Of a DNA stretch of 64,000 bases, positions 47,202 through 56,813 are shown one piece after another. Every line of letters starts with the position of its first letter. Position 1 is the stretch's first letter. A program made the translations under genes and the position numbers. Source of the DNA: Pseudoprimorskyibacter insulae (lineage in GTDB: Bacteria > Pseudomonadota > Alphaproteobacteria > Rhodobacterales > Rhodobacteraceae); the NCBI RefSeq assembly GCF_900302505.1, contig NZ_OMOJ01000002.1, forward strand, positions 186,001 through 250,000, written 5' to 3'. The notes under the pieces were generated by a model. That model was not told the DNA's origin. It saw only the letters and a list, made by a program, of their open reading frames with translations, and searched no databases.

Positions 47202-48689
47202 CTAAACCGCCAGTGTCGCCTGTACGGCGCGCTGCCACGCCTGATACTTGGTATCCCGTTGATCCTCGGGCATTGACGGGGCAAAGGACCGCTCTAGCGC
47301 CCAGCTTTCGGCAAAGGCGTCTTGGTCTGGCCAAACCCCCGCGCGATGCCCTGCCAGCCATGCCGCGCCTAAGGCGGTTGTTTCCGTCACCTTCGGTCGA
47401 TCTACCGGTGCATTCAGGATGTCTGACAGGAATTGCATCGCATAATCGCTATTGGCCATGCCGCCATCGACGCGCAGCACCCGATTGCTCATCTCCGCGC
47501 CCCAGTCGGCTTGCATCGCCTCTAGCAGGTCGCGGGTCTGATAGCCGACGCTTTCCAGCGCCGCCCGCGCAAATTCGGCAGGGCCTGAGTTGCGGGTCAG
47601 GCCAAAGACTGCGCCGCGACAATCGGCGTTCCAATAGGGGGCGCCAAGACCGGTGAAGGCAGGCACCAGAATGACGTTCTGCGACGGGTCGGCGCGTTCG
47701 GCCAAGGGCTGGGTTTCGCCCGCGCTGGATATCAGTTTCAGCCCATCCCGCAGCCATTGCACCACCGCACCGGCAACAAATATTGACCCTTCCAGCGCAT
47801 AGGTCGGCTTGCCGTCCAACTGATAGGCAATGGTCGTCAAAAGCCGGTTTTCGGACACAACCGGCGCTTCGCCTGTATTGAGCAGGGCAAAGCAGCCCGT
47901 CCCGTAGGTCGATTTCATCATGCCGGGCGCGAAACAGGCCTGACCAACGGTGGCGGCCTGCTGATCCCCAGCGACGCCAAGGATGGGGATTGCGCCGCCA
48001 AACAAGGCCGGGTCCGTTGTGCCAAAATCGCCTGCGCAGTCTTGGACCTTTGGCAGCACGGTCATCGGGATTTCAAGCAGATCGCTAATGGTGCGGGACC
48101 AGCGGCCTTTGCGGATGTCGTATAGCATCGTGCGCGCGGCGTTGGTGGCGTCGGTCACATGCGCCCGCCCGCCCGTCAGGTTCCAGATCAGCCAGGTGTC
48201 GACGGTGCCAAAGGCCAACTGCCCGGCGGCGGCCTTGTCCCGCGCGCCGTCGACATGGTCGAGCAGCCAACGCAGCTTGGTCGCGCTGAAGTAAGGGTCC
48301 AGCAATAGGCCCGTCCGGTCCGAGATCATCGGCCCATGGCCGTCACGCTCCAGTTTGCGGCACAGGTTCGCCGTGCGACGATCTTGCCAGACAATGGCGT
48401 TGTGCAGCGGCTGGCCGGTTGTTTTGTCCCAAAGCAGAGTCGTTTCGCGTTGATTGGTGATACCGATACCCGCGATTTGGCTGGCGTCGATCCCGGCCTT
48501 GGCAATCGCGTCGCGGCAGGTGGTCAGGGTGGTGGTCCACAAGTCGTTTGGATCATGCTCGACCCATCCATTGGCGGGGAAGTGCTGGGGGAACTCTTGC
48601 TGGGCCTGCGCGAGGGCTTGGTAATCCGCGCCGAACACGATTGCACGGGTCGAGGTCGTGCCCTGATCAATGGCCAGAATATATGTCAT
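47202..48689 (-). CDS. glpK: Glycerol kinase
   Basis: 495 residues. The N-terminus [17 protein letters not shown] is the FGGY-kinase phosphate-binding loop, with [28 protein letters not shown] and a C-terminal [19 protein letters not shown]. It phosphorylates glycerol to glycerol-3-phosphate. The ATG at 48689 follows GAGGAG. It lies 22 bases after glpD on the same transcript; no glpF facilitator is seen in the window. Confidence 0.97.
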   Translation of the reverse strand: MTYILAIDQGTTSTRAIVFGADYQALAQAQQEFPQHFPANGWVEHDPNDLWTTTLTTCRDAIAKAGIDASQIAGIGITNQRETTLLWDKTTGQPLHNAIVWQDRRTANLCRKLERDGHGPMISDRTGLLLDPYFSATKLRWLLDHVDGARDKAAAGQLAFGTVDTWLIWNLTGGRAHVTDATNAARTMLYDIRKGRWSRTISDLLEIPMTVLPKVQDCAGDFGTTDPALFGGAIPILGVAGDQQAATVGQACFAPGMMKSTYGTGCFALLNTGEAPVVSENRLLTTIAYQLDGKPTYALEGSIFVAGAVVQWLRDGLKLISSAGETQPLAERADPSQNVILVPAFTGLGAPYWNADCRGAVFGLTRNSGPAEFARAALESVGYQTRDLLEAMQADWGAEMSNRVLRVDGGMANSDYAMQFLSDILNAPVDRPKVTETTALGAAWLAGHRAGVWPDQDAFAESWALERSFAPSMPEDQRDTKYQAWQRAVQATLAV

Positions 48690-48711
48690 ATGCGCTCCTC
48701 CCTCGGTGTGA

Positions 48712-50295
48712 TTATTCCGTCGCGGGCGACTTGGTTGCAAGGCGCTGCGCGATATAGTTGCCCAGTTTGTCTGTGTCCTCTGGCGTCATGCGCAGGCCCA
48801 GTTTGCTGCGCCGCCATAGGATATCCTCAGCGCTTTGGGCGTATTCCTTGTCGATCAGCCAATCGACCTCGGCGGCGGTCAGGGTCGCGCCAAGACTTTG
48901 GCCAAGGTCTGTGGCGGCTTTGGCCGTACCAAGGATCAAGCGCGCTTCGGTGCCATAGGCACGAATCAGACGCGCGGCCCAAGGGGCGGTCAGAAACGGG
49001 TAGTCCTGTCGCAGCGCCTCCCTCAGGGCCTGCACCCCATCCATTGGGAAATCGCCACCGGGCAGGGGAATGCCTGCGGTCCAGTCAGTTCCGACATTCG
49101 GCAGATACGCCCCGATTTTCCGCAGCGCCGATTCCGCCAGTTTGCGATAGGTGGTAATTTTGCCGCCGAAGACGTTCAGGATTGGCGGCCCGTCTGCATC
49201 CAACGTCAGCGTGTAATCGCGGGTCGCGGCAGATGCGCTGCCAGCGCCGTCATCGTATAGCGGGCGCACACCCGAATAGGTCCAAACCACATCGTCAGGC
49301 GTGATCGCGGTTTTGAAATACCGGCTGGCAAAGGCGCAAAGGTAGTCGCGTTCCTGATCGGTGCAGCGCGGGGGCTGGTCAGGATCTGCGTGGTCGGTGT
49401 CGGTGGTGCCGATCAGGGTGAAATCACCCTCATAGGGAATGGCAAAGATAATCCGGCCATCAGTTCCCTGAAAGAAATAGCATTTGTCATGGTCGAACAG
49501 GCGGCGCGTGACGATATGGCTGCCACGCACCAACCGAATGCCCGCTCGGGTTGGCAGTTTGGCGATATCCCCCAAAACATGTGCTGACCAAGGGCCTGCC
49601 GCGTTGACCAACATGCGGGCCTTGATCGTTTGGGGCTGGCCGTTACGCATTACCTCAACGTCCCATAGGTCGCCTTCTCGCCGCGCCTGAGTGACCTCGG
49701 TGCGGGTTAGGATGGTTGCGCCGCGTGCTTCGGCGTCACGGGCGTTCAGGACCACTAGGCGGGCATCCTCAACCCAACAGTCCGAATACTCATAGGCGCG
49801 GCGGTAGTGGTCTTGTAGCGGGGCACCTTCGGGCGTGCCGTTCAGCGATAGGCTGCGTGTTCCGGGCAGGATTTCACGGCCGCCCAAGTGATCGTACAAA
49901 AACAATCCCAGCCGGATCAGCCACGCGGGCCTGCGCCCCTTCATCCAAGGCATAACCATTTGCAACAGGCGCGATGTGGGGGTTGAGCTGTCAAAGCGCA
50001 TGCCGCTGTGCAGGGGCAGGACAAAGCGCATCGGCCAGCTGATATGCGGCATGGCCCGCAACAGCACTTCGCGTTCGATCAACGCCTCACGGACCAGTCG
50101 GAACTCAAAATACTCAAGGTAGCGCAGCCCGCCGTGAAATAGCTTGGTCGAGGCGGAGGAGGTGGCCGAGGCCAGATCGCCCTTTTCAGCCAGCCCAACG
50201 CTTAGACCGCGCCCCGCTGCATCCCGCGCGATGCCGCAGCCATTGATACCGCCGCCGATAATGAACAGATCATATGCGTCATGTGGGTGTGCCAT
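48712..50295 (-). CDS. glpD: Aerobic glycerol-3-phosphate dehydrogenase
   Basis: 527 residues from the ATG at 50295. The FAD-binding [21 protein letters not shown] starts the protein, with [11 protein letters not shown], the NAAGPWS segment and TDTDH typical for GlpD. It oxidises glycerol-3-phosphate to dihydroxyacetone phosphate and passes electrons to quinone at the inner membrane. First gene of glpDK, divergent from glpR. Confidence 0.96.
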   Translation of the reverse strand: MAHPHDAYDLFIIGGGINGCGIARDAAGRGLSVGLAEKGDLASATSSASTKLFHGGLRYLEYFEFRLVREALIEREVLLRAMPHISWPMRFVLPLHSGMRFDSSTPTSRLLQMVMPWMKGRRPAWLIRLGLFLYDHLGGREILPGTRSLSLNGTPEGAPLQDHYRRAYEYSDCWVEDARLVVLNARDAEARGATILTRTEVTQARREGDLWDVEVMRNGQPQTIKARMLVNAAGPWSAHVLGDIAKLPTRAGIRLVRGSHIVTRRLFDHDKCYFFQGTDGRIIFAIPYEGDFTLIGTTDTDHADPDQPPRCTDQERDYLCAFASRYFKTAITPDDVVWTYSGVRPLYDDGAGSASAATRDYTLTLDADGPPILNVFGGKITTYRKLAESALRKIGAYLPNVGTDWTAGIPLPGGDFPMDGVQALREALRQDYPFLTAPWAARLIRAYGTEARLILGTAKAATDLGQSLGATLTAAEVDWLIDKEYAQSAEDILWRRSKLGLRMTPEDTDKLGNYIAQRLATKSPATE

Positions 50296-50338
50296 GGCGG
50301 GCCCCAAATGGTTGAAATGTGCGTTATGACTAATAAAT

Positions 50339-50353
50339 TTTGCGAAATTCGCA
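50339..50353. promoter_or_regulatory. 15-bp palindrome in the glpD-glpR control region
   Basis: TTGCGAA-A-TTCGCAA is a perfect 7-bp inverted repeat about one centre base, 44 bases upstream of the glpD start. It is a candidate operator or activator site; no protein can be assigned from sequence alone. Confidence 0.5.
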
Positions 50354-50378
50354 AGAAATTATTTCGATAAAGTTCTAT

Positions 50379-50408
50379 AATGTTCGTTATTGCCATAAAT
50401 CGAACATT
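50379..50408. promoter_or_regulatory. Candidate GlpR operator overlapping a -10 box
   Basis: AATGTTCG (50379-50386) and CGAACATT (50401-50408) form a perfect 8-bp inverted repeat; these arms match the half-site of the Escherichia coli GlpR operator (TGTTCG...CGAACA). A perfect TATAAT at 50376-50381 overlaps the left arm in the direction of glpR, although no good -35 is seen. Repression of glpR and glpD from here is inferred. Confidence 0.6.
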
Positions 50409-50474
50409 GCGATCAGAAAATCGCTTGGCGTTGCCTTGCCGCGCGTCTAAACAAAAATGCAGGAGGGCCGCGCC

Positions 50475-51239
50475 ATGTCTCAATCGCTTCGGCACACGCA
50501 GATTCTGGATATTGCCCGGCGGGAAGGGGCCGTGAAGGTCGAGGATCTGGCCCAGCATTTTGGTGTCACGCTTCAAACCATCCGGCGCGATCTGGCGGAA
50601 ATGGACGAAAACGGGCATTTGGAACGCGTTCATGGTGGCGCGGTTTTGCCTTCGGGCACGGTCAATATCGGGTACGAATACCGACAGTCGATGAATGATG
50701 AGGCCAAGCGCGCCATCGCCAAAGCCTGCGCCGCGCAGGTGCCGGGCGACTGTTCCTTGTTCCTGAACATCGGCACCAGCACTGAGGCCGTCGCGCGGGA
50801 ACTTCTGGCTCATCGCAGCTTGATGGTGGTGACCAACAATATGAACGTCGCCAACATTCTTGTGAGAAACCCCGATTGTGACATTACGCTAACGGGCGGA
50901 ACGCTCCGGCGGTCAGATGGCGGATTGGTCGGCCCGCTGACGCAGGATGCGGTGGCGCGTTTCAAGTTCGATATTGCGGTGATTGGCTGTTCGGCCTTGG
51001 ATGAAGACGGCGACCTGCTCGATTTCGATTTCCAAGAGGTGGGCGTCAGCCAGACGATCATTCGCCAAGCGCGCCGTGTTTTTCTGGTGGCCGATCATTC
51101 CAAAATATCGCGCCATGCCCCCGCCAAAATCGCCCCATTGTCTGAGGTCGATGTTCTGATCACCGATTTGCCACTGCCGGAACCACTCAGGGCCAAGTGC
51201 GCAGAATGGGGCGTTGAGGTCATCTACGCCGAGGCATGA
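50475..51239 (+). CDS. glpR: DeoR-family repressor GlpR
   Basis: 254 residues. An N-terminal DeoR helix-turn-helix (RHTQILDIARREGAVKVEDLAQHFGV, then TLQTIRRDLAEM) is followed by a sugar-phosphate-sensing domain (NIGTSTEAVARELL; VTNNMNVANIL; LTGGTLRRSDGGLVGP). It should repress glpDK in the absence of glycerol-3-phosphate. The ATG at 50475 follows AGGAGG. Confidence 0.93.
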   Translation: MSQSLRHTQILDIARREGAVKVEDLAQHFGVTLQTIRRDLAEMDENGHLERVHGGAVLPSGTVNIGYEYRQSMNDEAKRAIAKACAAQVPGDCSLFLNIGTSTEAVARELLAHRSLMVVTNNMNVANILVRNPDCDITLTGGTLRRSDGGLVGPLTQDAVARFKFDIAVIGCSALDEDGDLLDFDFQEVGVSQTIIRQARRVFLVADHSKISRHAPAKIAPLSEVDVLITDLPLPEPLRAKCAEWGVEVIYAEA

Positions 51240-51274
51240 AAAAAGCCCCGTCATCATCTGACGGGGCTTTCTTT
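51240..51274. terminator. Bidirectional terminator between glpR and infB
   Basis: AAAGCCCCGTCA (51242-51253) pairs with TGACGGGGCTTT (51259-51270), a 12-bp stem with a five-base loop. It has T-rich sequence on the plus side and an A-run giving U on the minus side, and lies between convergent genes. Confidence 0.93.
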
Positions 51275-51295
51275 GTTCGTTTGATCAACAGGCGA

Positions 51296-53827
51296 TCAAT
51301 CCAGCGTGCGGATGACTTCTTCGCGTTCGAAGATTTCGATCACGTCACGTGGGCGGATATCGTCATAGGCTTCGAAGGCCATGCCGCATTCCTGACCCGA
51401 CTGAACTTCGCTGACTTCGTCTTTGAAGCGCTTCAGGGTCTTCAGCGTGCCTTCGTGGATCACAACGTTGTCGCGCAGCAGGCGGACGCCAGCGGAACGA
51501 CGCGCGACGCCTTCGGTGACCAGACAGCCAGCAACCTTGCCGACGTTGGACACTTTGAAGACTTCTTTGATCTCGGCGTAGCCGATGAACTTTTCGCGGA
51601 TCTCGGCGGACAACAGGCCCGACGCGGCGGCTTTGACGTCATCCACAAGGTCATAGATGACCGAGTAGTACCGGATCTCAACGCCCTTTTGGTTGGCGCT
51701 GTTCCGGGCGGGCGCGTTGGCCCGCACGTTAAAGCCAAAGACCGGCGCGCCTGAGGCTTCTGCCAGACCGACGTCGGATTCGGTGATCGCACCAACGCCC
51801 GAGTGCAGAACGCGGACGCGCACTTCGTCGTTACCGATCTTTTCCATCGCCTGAACGATGGCTTCGGCCGAGCCCTGCACGTCGGCTTTGACGAGGATCG
51901 GAAGTTCGGAAACATCCTTGTCGTCCTTGGCCTTCTGCATCAGCTGTTCCAGCGTGGTCGCGGCACCGGCAGCGGCGCGCTTATCTTTCGCGGCCTGAGC
52001 ACGGTATTCAGCGATTTCACGCGCCTGCGCTTCGGTTTCCACAACGTTCAGCACGTCGCCCGCTTCGGGAGTGCCGTTGAGGCCAAGAACCTCAACCGGG
52101 ACCGAAGGACCGGCTTCCGGAACGCGTTCGCCTTTGTCGTTCACCAGCGCGCGGACGCGGCCATACTGTTCGCCAACAACGAAGATGTCGCCCTGACGCA
52201 GCGTGCCGGTCTGAACCAGAACGGTCGCAACCGGGCCACGGCCCACGTCAAGCTGTGCTTCGATGACGGCACCCTGTGCGGCGCGGTCCGGGTTGGCGGT
52301 CAGTTCAAGGATTTCCGCCTGAAGCGCGATGGCTTCCAGCAGTTCATCAAGGCCTTGGCCGGTGTGGGCCGAAACTTCGACGTCCTGAACTTCACCCGAC
52401 ATGGCTTCGACGACGACTTCGTGCTGAAGCAGTTCGGTGCGGACCTTGGTCGGGTTGGCTTCGTGTTTGTCGATCTTGTTGATCGCGATAATCATCGGAA
52501 CCTTGGCCGCCTTGGCGTGGTTGATGGCTTCAACCGTCTGCGGCATGACCGAGTCGTCAGCCGCAACAACCAGAACCACGATGTCCGTTACCTGAGCGCC
52601 GCGCGAGCGCATCGAAGTAAAGGCCGCGTGGCCAGGTGTGTCAAGGAACGACAGAACGGCGCCGCTTTCGGTTGTTACCTGATAAGCCCCGATGTGCTGG
52701 GTAATACCGCCCGCTTCGCCAGCGGTGACTTTCGTCTTGCGGATCGCATCCAGAAGCGAGGTTTTACCGTGGTCAACGTGGCCCATGATGGTGATGACCG
52801 GCGGACGCGGCTTCAGATCTTCGGCCTTGTCGGTTTCGGTCTGGATCACGTCTTCAACGTCAGAATCCGACACGCGTTGAATGCGGTGGCCGAATTCTTC
52901 GATGATCAGTTCGGCAGTGTCCTGGTCGATCGTCTGGTTCTGAGTGACCATCATGCCCATCTGCATGAGCGATTTGACCACATCCGCCACACGTTCGGCC
53001 ATACGGTTCGCCAGTTCCGAAACAACGATGGTTTCGGGCACCTGAACGTCACGGACGATCTTTTCGCGTTGCTGCGTGCCCATGGCTTTCTGACGCGCAC
53101 GCTCTTGCTTGCGCTTCATCGCGGCCATGGATTTCTGACGGCCACCTTCGCCGGAAAGCGCTTGGTTCAGCGTCAGCTTGCCTGCGCGGCGGCCAGAATC
53201 GTCGCGACCACGGGTGCTGCGACCACGCTCTTCGCGTTCACGTTCGGCTTTGCGCGGCTGTGCAGCCTGCGGGCCGGGCTTGTTCGCACCGGGCGCGGGG
53301 CGTGCCGTACGTTCTGCAGGCGCGGCGGCGCCAGCTGCCGGAGCAGCAGCGGCGGGTTTGGCAGCCTCAGCCTTTTTGAGAGCGGCTTCACGCGCGGCCT
53401 CTTCTTGGGCCTCACGCTGGCGGCGCTCTTCTTCTTCGGCTTTCTGACGGGCCTTTTCTTCGGCCTCGCGCTGTTCGCGTTCCTTCGCCTCTTTCTCGGC
53501 GCGCATACGCTCACGTTCTTCGGCGCGGGCTTTCTCTTCGGCTTCACGCTGTGCGGCTTCTTCGACTTCACGCGCTTTCGCGGCCTGAACGGCCTTCAGG
53601 CGACGAGCCAATTCAGCGTCGGAGATGCCGCCGGGACGAGGGCCACCGCCGGTCTGGTTTCCACCGCCGCCAGACTTTGCGGCACCCGGCTTGGGCACCA
53701 CAACGCGCTTGCGCTTGGTTTCTACCACGACGTTCTTGGTGCGCCCATGGCTGAAGCTTTGCTTCACATTCCCCGAGCGGGATCCACCGCGCAAACCCAA
53801 TGTCTTTTTACCGTCGTTATCGCTCAT
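51296..53827 (-). CDS. infB: Translation initiation factor IF-2
   Basis: 843 residues. A long low-complexity, charged N-terminal region (about 60-215, Glu/Arg/Ala-rich, probably helical) precedes an IF2_N segment and the GTPase domain: [18 protein letters not shown] (G1), DTPGHAAF (G3), NKIDK (G4). It places initiator tRNA on the 30S subunit. Last gene of the rimP-nusA-ylxR-infB operon, 9 bases after ylxR. Confidence 0.97.
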   Translation of the reverse strand: MSDNDGKKTLGLRGGSRSGNVKQSFSHGRTKNVVVETKRKRVVVPKPGAAKSGGGGNQTGGGPRPGGISDAELARRLKAVQAAKAREVEEAAQREAEEKARAEERERMRAEKEAKEREQREAEEKARQKAEEEERRQREAQEEAAREAALKKAEAAKPAAAAPAAGAAAPAERTARPAPGANKPGPQAAQPRKAEREREERGRSTRGRDDSGRRAGKLTLNQALSGEGGRQKSMAAMKRKQERARQKAMGTQQREKIVRDVQVPETIVVSELANRMAERVADVVKSLMQMGMMVTQNQTIDQDTAELIIEEFGHRIQRVSDSDVEDVIQTETDKAEDLKPRPPVITIMGHVDHGKTSLLDAIRKTKVTAGEAGGITQHIGAYQVTTESGAVLSFLDTPGHAAFTSMRSRGAQVTDIVVLVVAADDSVMPQTVEAINHAKAAKVPMIIAINKIDKHEANPTKVRTELLQHEVVVEAMSGEVQDVEVSAHTGQGLDELLEAIALQAEILELTANPDRAAQGAVIEAQLDVGRGPVATVLVQTGTLRQGDIFVVGEQYGRVRALVNDKGERVPEAGPSVPVEVLGLNGTPEAGDVLNVVETEAQAREIAEYRAQAAKDKRAAAGAATTLEQLMQKAKDDKDVSELPILVKADVQGSAEAIVQAMEKIGNDEVRVRVLHSGVGAITESDVGLAEASGAPVFGFNVRANAPARNSANQKGVEIRYYSVIYDLVDDVKAAASGLLSAEIREKFIGYAEIKEVFKVSNVGKVAGCLVTEGVARRSAGVRLLRDNVVIHEGTLKTLKRFKDEVSEVQSGQECGMAFEAYDDIRPRDVIEIFEREEVIRTLD

Positions 53828-53836
53828 AAAGCTCTC

Positions 53837-54472
53837 TTATCCTTTCCGACGGCCCTTGCCGCCGACATCTGCGTCGGACCTTCCGACACGCACGCCCTTT
53901 AATCTTTGGGCTTCCTCTACAACACGTTTCGTGAGTCCGCCAGCACCTAGCGCGGCGTGTATCACAGTTTGTCGCCCAAAGGCCAACCCAAGCTCTTCCG
54001 CAGCAAGCCAGCCTATGTAGCTTCCGAAATGCGGTGTGCTCAGTTTCGTTTTACCACGTTCCGACCCGTCTGTTGCTTGGATCAGGACTTCGGCCTCTTC
54101 CTTGTCGAGCCAGGTTTTAACCTTTTCATAGCCCGCAACCGCCCGTCCCGATTTCCGGGCCAGACTAATCAGATCGACAACACGTCGTACCAATTGGCGT
54201 TCCACATCGGCCAGCAGACCATCGGGAATGCTGACCGGTTGTTTGGCTGCGCGGGAAAACAGCTTTTTCGCAATCGCTGTTTCCAGTGCTTCCTTTTCCG
54301 CCGATACCCAGATGCCCCGACCCGGAAGACGTTCCAGGATATCGGGATACACCTGCGTGTCCGGGCCTACCACAAAGCGGATCAACCCAGCCTTCGGAGC
54401 CGTTTCGCCGGTCGCAATGCATTTGCGTTCCGACAGGGCATCCCCTTCGCTATTTTGACCGCCACGTGACAT
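53837..54472 (-). CDS. YlxR-family RNA-binding protein with L7Ae-like C-terminal domain
   Basis: 211 residues. The N-terminal YlxR (DUF448) domain has RKCIATGETAPKAGLIRFV and LPGRGIWVS (residues about 15-85). A C-terminal L7Ae/YlxQ-like part follows (LISLARKSGRAVAGYEKV; ATDGSERGKTKL). In many bacteria these are two genes; here they are fused. Location between nusA and infB is the conserved position. A role in RNA binding and transcription-translation coupling is likely but not settled. Confidence 0.9.
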   Translation of the reverse strand: MSRGGQNSEGDALSERKCIATGETAPKAGLIRFVVGPDTQVYPDILERLPGRGIWVSAEKEALETAIAKKLFSRAAKQPVSIPDGLLADVERQLVRRVVDLISLARKSGRAVAGYEKVKTWLDKEEAEVLIQATDGSERGKTKLSTPHFGSYIGWLAAEELGLAFGRQTVIHAALGAGGLTKRVVEEAQRLKGVRVGRSDADVGGKGRRKG

Positions 54473-54494
54473 TTCAGGCCCTCTGGTTTCTGGA

Positions 54495-56114
54495 TCAGAC
54501 GTCTTCGCCGTCTTCTTCGTCGGCGTCTACGTCTTCTTCGGCGTCTGCCGCCAGTTCCTCGGGGTCGACCCAGCCCAGCAGAATACGGGCTGTCATGACC
54601 AGATTTTGCGCCTCTTCGAGCGAGACGTCAAATTCTTCCAGCAGGCCGTCATCCTTGGAGCGTTCGCCGTTTACCGTGGTCCAGCCGCCAGCCAGTTCCC
54701 AATCGGCGCAGGTGGCGAAGTCTTCCAGCGTCTTGATGCCATCCTTTGCCAGCGCTTCCACCATTTGGGGTGTCAGGCCGTCAAATTCAATAAGGCTGTC
54801 CTCAGCGCCCAGTTCGCGGGCCGCTTCCAGTGCTTTGCGGGCCTGTTCTTCCAGGAATTCGCGGGCACGGGTTTGTAGCTCGTCCGCAGTGCTTTCGTCG
54901 ACGCCGTCGATAACCAGCAGTTCATCCAGTTCGACATAGGCGACTTCTTCGAGGTTGGTGAACCCTTCCGAAACCAGCAGCTGAGCGAAGAATTCATCAA
55001 GGTCCAGCGTGTCCATGAACAGCTTGGTGCGTTCTTCGAATTCCTTCTGACGGCGGGCCGAATCATCGCTTTCGGTCATGATGTCGATGTCGAGCGCGGT
55101 CAGCTGCGAGGCCAGACGCACGTTCTGACCGCGGCGACCAATGGCCAGCGACAGTTGTTCGTCAGGAACCACGACTTCGATACGCTCGGCGTCTTCGTCC
55201 AGAACCACTTTCGACACTTCGGCGGGCTGCAGCGCGTTCACAAGGAAGGTCGGCACATCTTCGTTCCACGGGATGATGTCGATCTTTTCGCCCTGAAGTT
55301 CGTTCACAACGGCCTGAACACGGCTGCCGCGCATACCAACGCAGGCGCCGACCGGGTCGATCGAGCCGTCAAAGGACACAACGGCGATCTTGGCGCGCGA
55401 ACCTGGGTCACGGGCTACGGCCTTGATCTCGATGATGCCGTCATAGATTTCCGGCACTTCCATCTTGAACAGTTCGGACATGAATTCCGGCGCGGTGCGC
55501 GACAGGAAGATCTGCGGACCACGGGTTTCGCGGCGCACGTCCTTGATGTAGCAGCGGATGCGGTCGTTCGGGCGATAGCTTTCGCGGCCGATCTTTTCGT
55601 TGCGGCGCAGGATGGCTTCGCCGCGACCTACGTCAACGATCACGTTGCCATATTCTTCGCGCTTCACGACGCCATTGATGATGGTGCCTTTGCGGTCGAT
55701 GAATTCGTCATACTGACGATCACGCTCGGCCTCACGGACCTTTTGCAGAATCACCTGCTTGGCCGATTGGGCAGCGATGCGGCCCAGATCGACGGGCGGG
55801 ACTTCTTCGACGAACTGATCACCCACTTCGGGGTTGGCCATGTATTGCTTGGCGGTATCAACCGTCATTTCGGCCTGGTAGTTTTCCAGATCTTCGTCGG
55901 CAACCACGGTGCGCACGCGGGTAAAGGTCGCTCGGCCGGTTTTGCGGTCGATCTTGACGCGAATGTCCATCTCGGAGCCGTAGCGGCTCTTGGCGGCGCG
56001 GGCGAGGCTTTCTTCCATCGCTTCGACGACCAGACCGGGGTCGATCATCTTTTCGCGGGCGACGGCCTCAGCGGTCTGTAGCAGCTCCAGCTGGTTTGCG
56101 GAGGTAATTGCCAT
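54495..56114 (-). CDS. nusA: Transcription termination/antitermination factor NusA
   Basis: 539 residues. The N-terminal RNA polymerase-binding domain ([29 protein letters not shown]) is followed by S1, two KH domains ([36 protein letters not shown]) and two C-terminal acidic HhH repeats. It ends in a very acidic tail ([16 protein letters not shown]). It modulates pausing and termination, including possibly at the terminator in its own operon leader. It starts 5 bases after rimP. Confidence 0.97.
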   Translation of the reverse strand: MAITSANQLELLQTAEAVAREKMIDPGLVVEAMEESLARAAKSRYGSEMDIRVKIDRKTGRATFTRVRTVVADEDLENYQAEMTVDTAKQYMANPEVGDQFVEEVPPVDLGRIAAQSAKQVILQKVREAERDRQYDEFIDRKGTIINGVVKREEYGNVIVDVGRGEAILRRNEKIGRESYRPNDRIRCYIKDVRRETRGPQIFLSRTAPEFMSELFKMEVPEIYDGIIEIKAVARDPGSRAKIAVVSFDGSIDPVGACVGMRGSRVQAVVNELQGEKIDIIPWNEDVPTFLVNALQPAEVSKVVLDEDAERIEVVVPDEQLSLAIGRRGQNVRLASQLTALDIDIMTESDDSARRQKEFEERTKLFMDTLDLDEFFAQLLVSEGFTNLEEVAYVELDELLVIDGVDESTADELQTRAREFLEEQARKALEAARELGAEDSLIEFDGLTPQMVEALAKDGIKTLEDFATCADWELAGGWTTVNGERSKDDGLLEEFDVSLEEAQNLVMTARILLGWVDPEELAADAEEDVDADEEDGEDV

Positions 56115-56119
56115 TGTCG

Positions 56120-56701
56120 TTACTCCTCGTCCTGGCCTTCGGCCTCGATTACATCGTCAAACTTGGTTTTATCCGGCGTGTCGTCTTTGCGCGCCTTCAG
56201 CATTAGGCGGATCAGTTCGTCCGTCAGGACAAGCTTGGCTTCGCTCAACCATTCGAATTTCAAGCCGACCGTGACGTCTTGGCCCTGATCTTCGATGTTG
56301 ATCAGAATCTCATCCTCTTCGATCCCAGCCAAGATCCCACGAAACCGCTTGCGGCCGTCGATCAGTTCGGCGGTTTCAACCTTGGCCTCATAGCCTTCGA
56401 ATGTGTCGAAGTCTTTCAGGCGGGTCAGAGGGCGGTCGATGCCGGGGCTGGACACTTCAAGCGTGTAGGTGTCGAGGATCGGGTCTTCGACGTCCAGCAC
56501 GGCGCTGACGGCGTTGCTGATGTCGGCACATTCATCCACTTCGATGCCGCCGCCGGGCCGTTCGGCCATGATTTGCAGCGTTGGGGTATTGCCGCCCATC
56601 AGGCGGATGCGCACGAGTTCGAACCCCATGTCTTCGATGACGGGGCCGACGATTTCCGCCAGACGGCGGTCCATTGCGGCTTTGGCGATCAGATCGGTCA
56701 T
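56120..56701 (-). CDS. rimP: Ribosome maturation factor RimP
   Basis: 193 residues. [21 protein letters not shown], then [14 protein letters not shown] and [20 protein letters not shown] are RimP signatures, followed by an Sm-like C-terminal barrel. It aids 30S subunit maturation. The ATG at 56701 has only a weak GGAC upstream, and the U-tract of a leader terminator ends 13 bases before it, so initiation and leader folding may interact. First gene of the nusA operon. Confidence 0.93.
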   Translation of the reverse strand: MTDLIAKAAMDRRLAEIVGPVIEDMGFELVRIRLMGGNTPTLQIMAERPGGGIEVDECADISNAVSAVLDVEDPILDTYTLEVSSPGIDRPLTRLKDFDTFEGYEAKVETAELIDGRKRFRGILAGIEEDEILINIEDQGQDVTVGLKFEWLSEAKLVLTDELIRLMLKARKDDTPDKTKFDDVIEAEGQDEE

Positions 56702-56714
56702 ATTGTCCAAACAC

Positions 56715-56772
56715 AAAAAAACGGGCGCGCGGCCCGTTGCATTATCCGGTGGAGCGTGGTTTCCCGCGCGCC
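56715..56772 (-). promoter_or_regulatory. Terminator/antiterminator pair in the rimP-nusA leader
   Basis: On the minus strand AACGGGC (56738-56732) and GCCCGTT (56726-56720) form a 7-bp hairpin followed by a run of T, 14-20 bases before rimP. Upstream in the same leader, GGCGCGCGG (56772-56764) is perfectly complementary to CCGCGCGCC (56732-56724), which covers the hairpin loop and part of its right arm. The two pairings exclude each other. It may also terminate transcription from the kinase gene upstream. Confidence 0.6.
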
Positions 56773-56784
56773 GCTGTTGAGGGG

Positions 56785-56813
56785 CGTATAGCCCAGTTCA
56801 GCTGTCTTCGCAA
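56785..56813 (-). promoter_or_regulatory. Candidate sigma-70-type promoter for rimP-nusA-ylxR-infB
   Basis: TTGCGA (56813-56808) and TATACG (56790-56785) are spaced by 17 bases on the minus strand. It overlaps the last codons of the hybrid kinase gene and would start transcription near 56778, giving a leader of about 77 bases that contains the terminator/antiterminator. Confidence 0.5.

Noticed and set aside
53173-53571. CRISPR-like or tandem repeat suspected in the infB N-terminal region
   Set aside because: The repetitiveness comes from Glu/Arg/Ala codons in a low-complexity helix; no direct repeats with unique spacers are present.
51803-53902. 699-codon open frame opposite infB
   Set aside because: The Phe/Leu/Arg-rich translation mirrors the repetitive Glu/Ala region of IF-2 on the other strand; no domain is visible.
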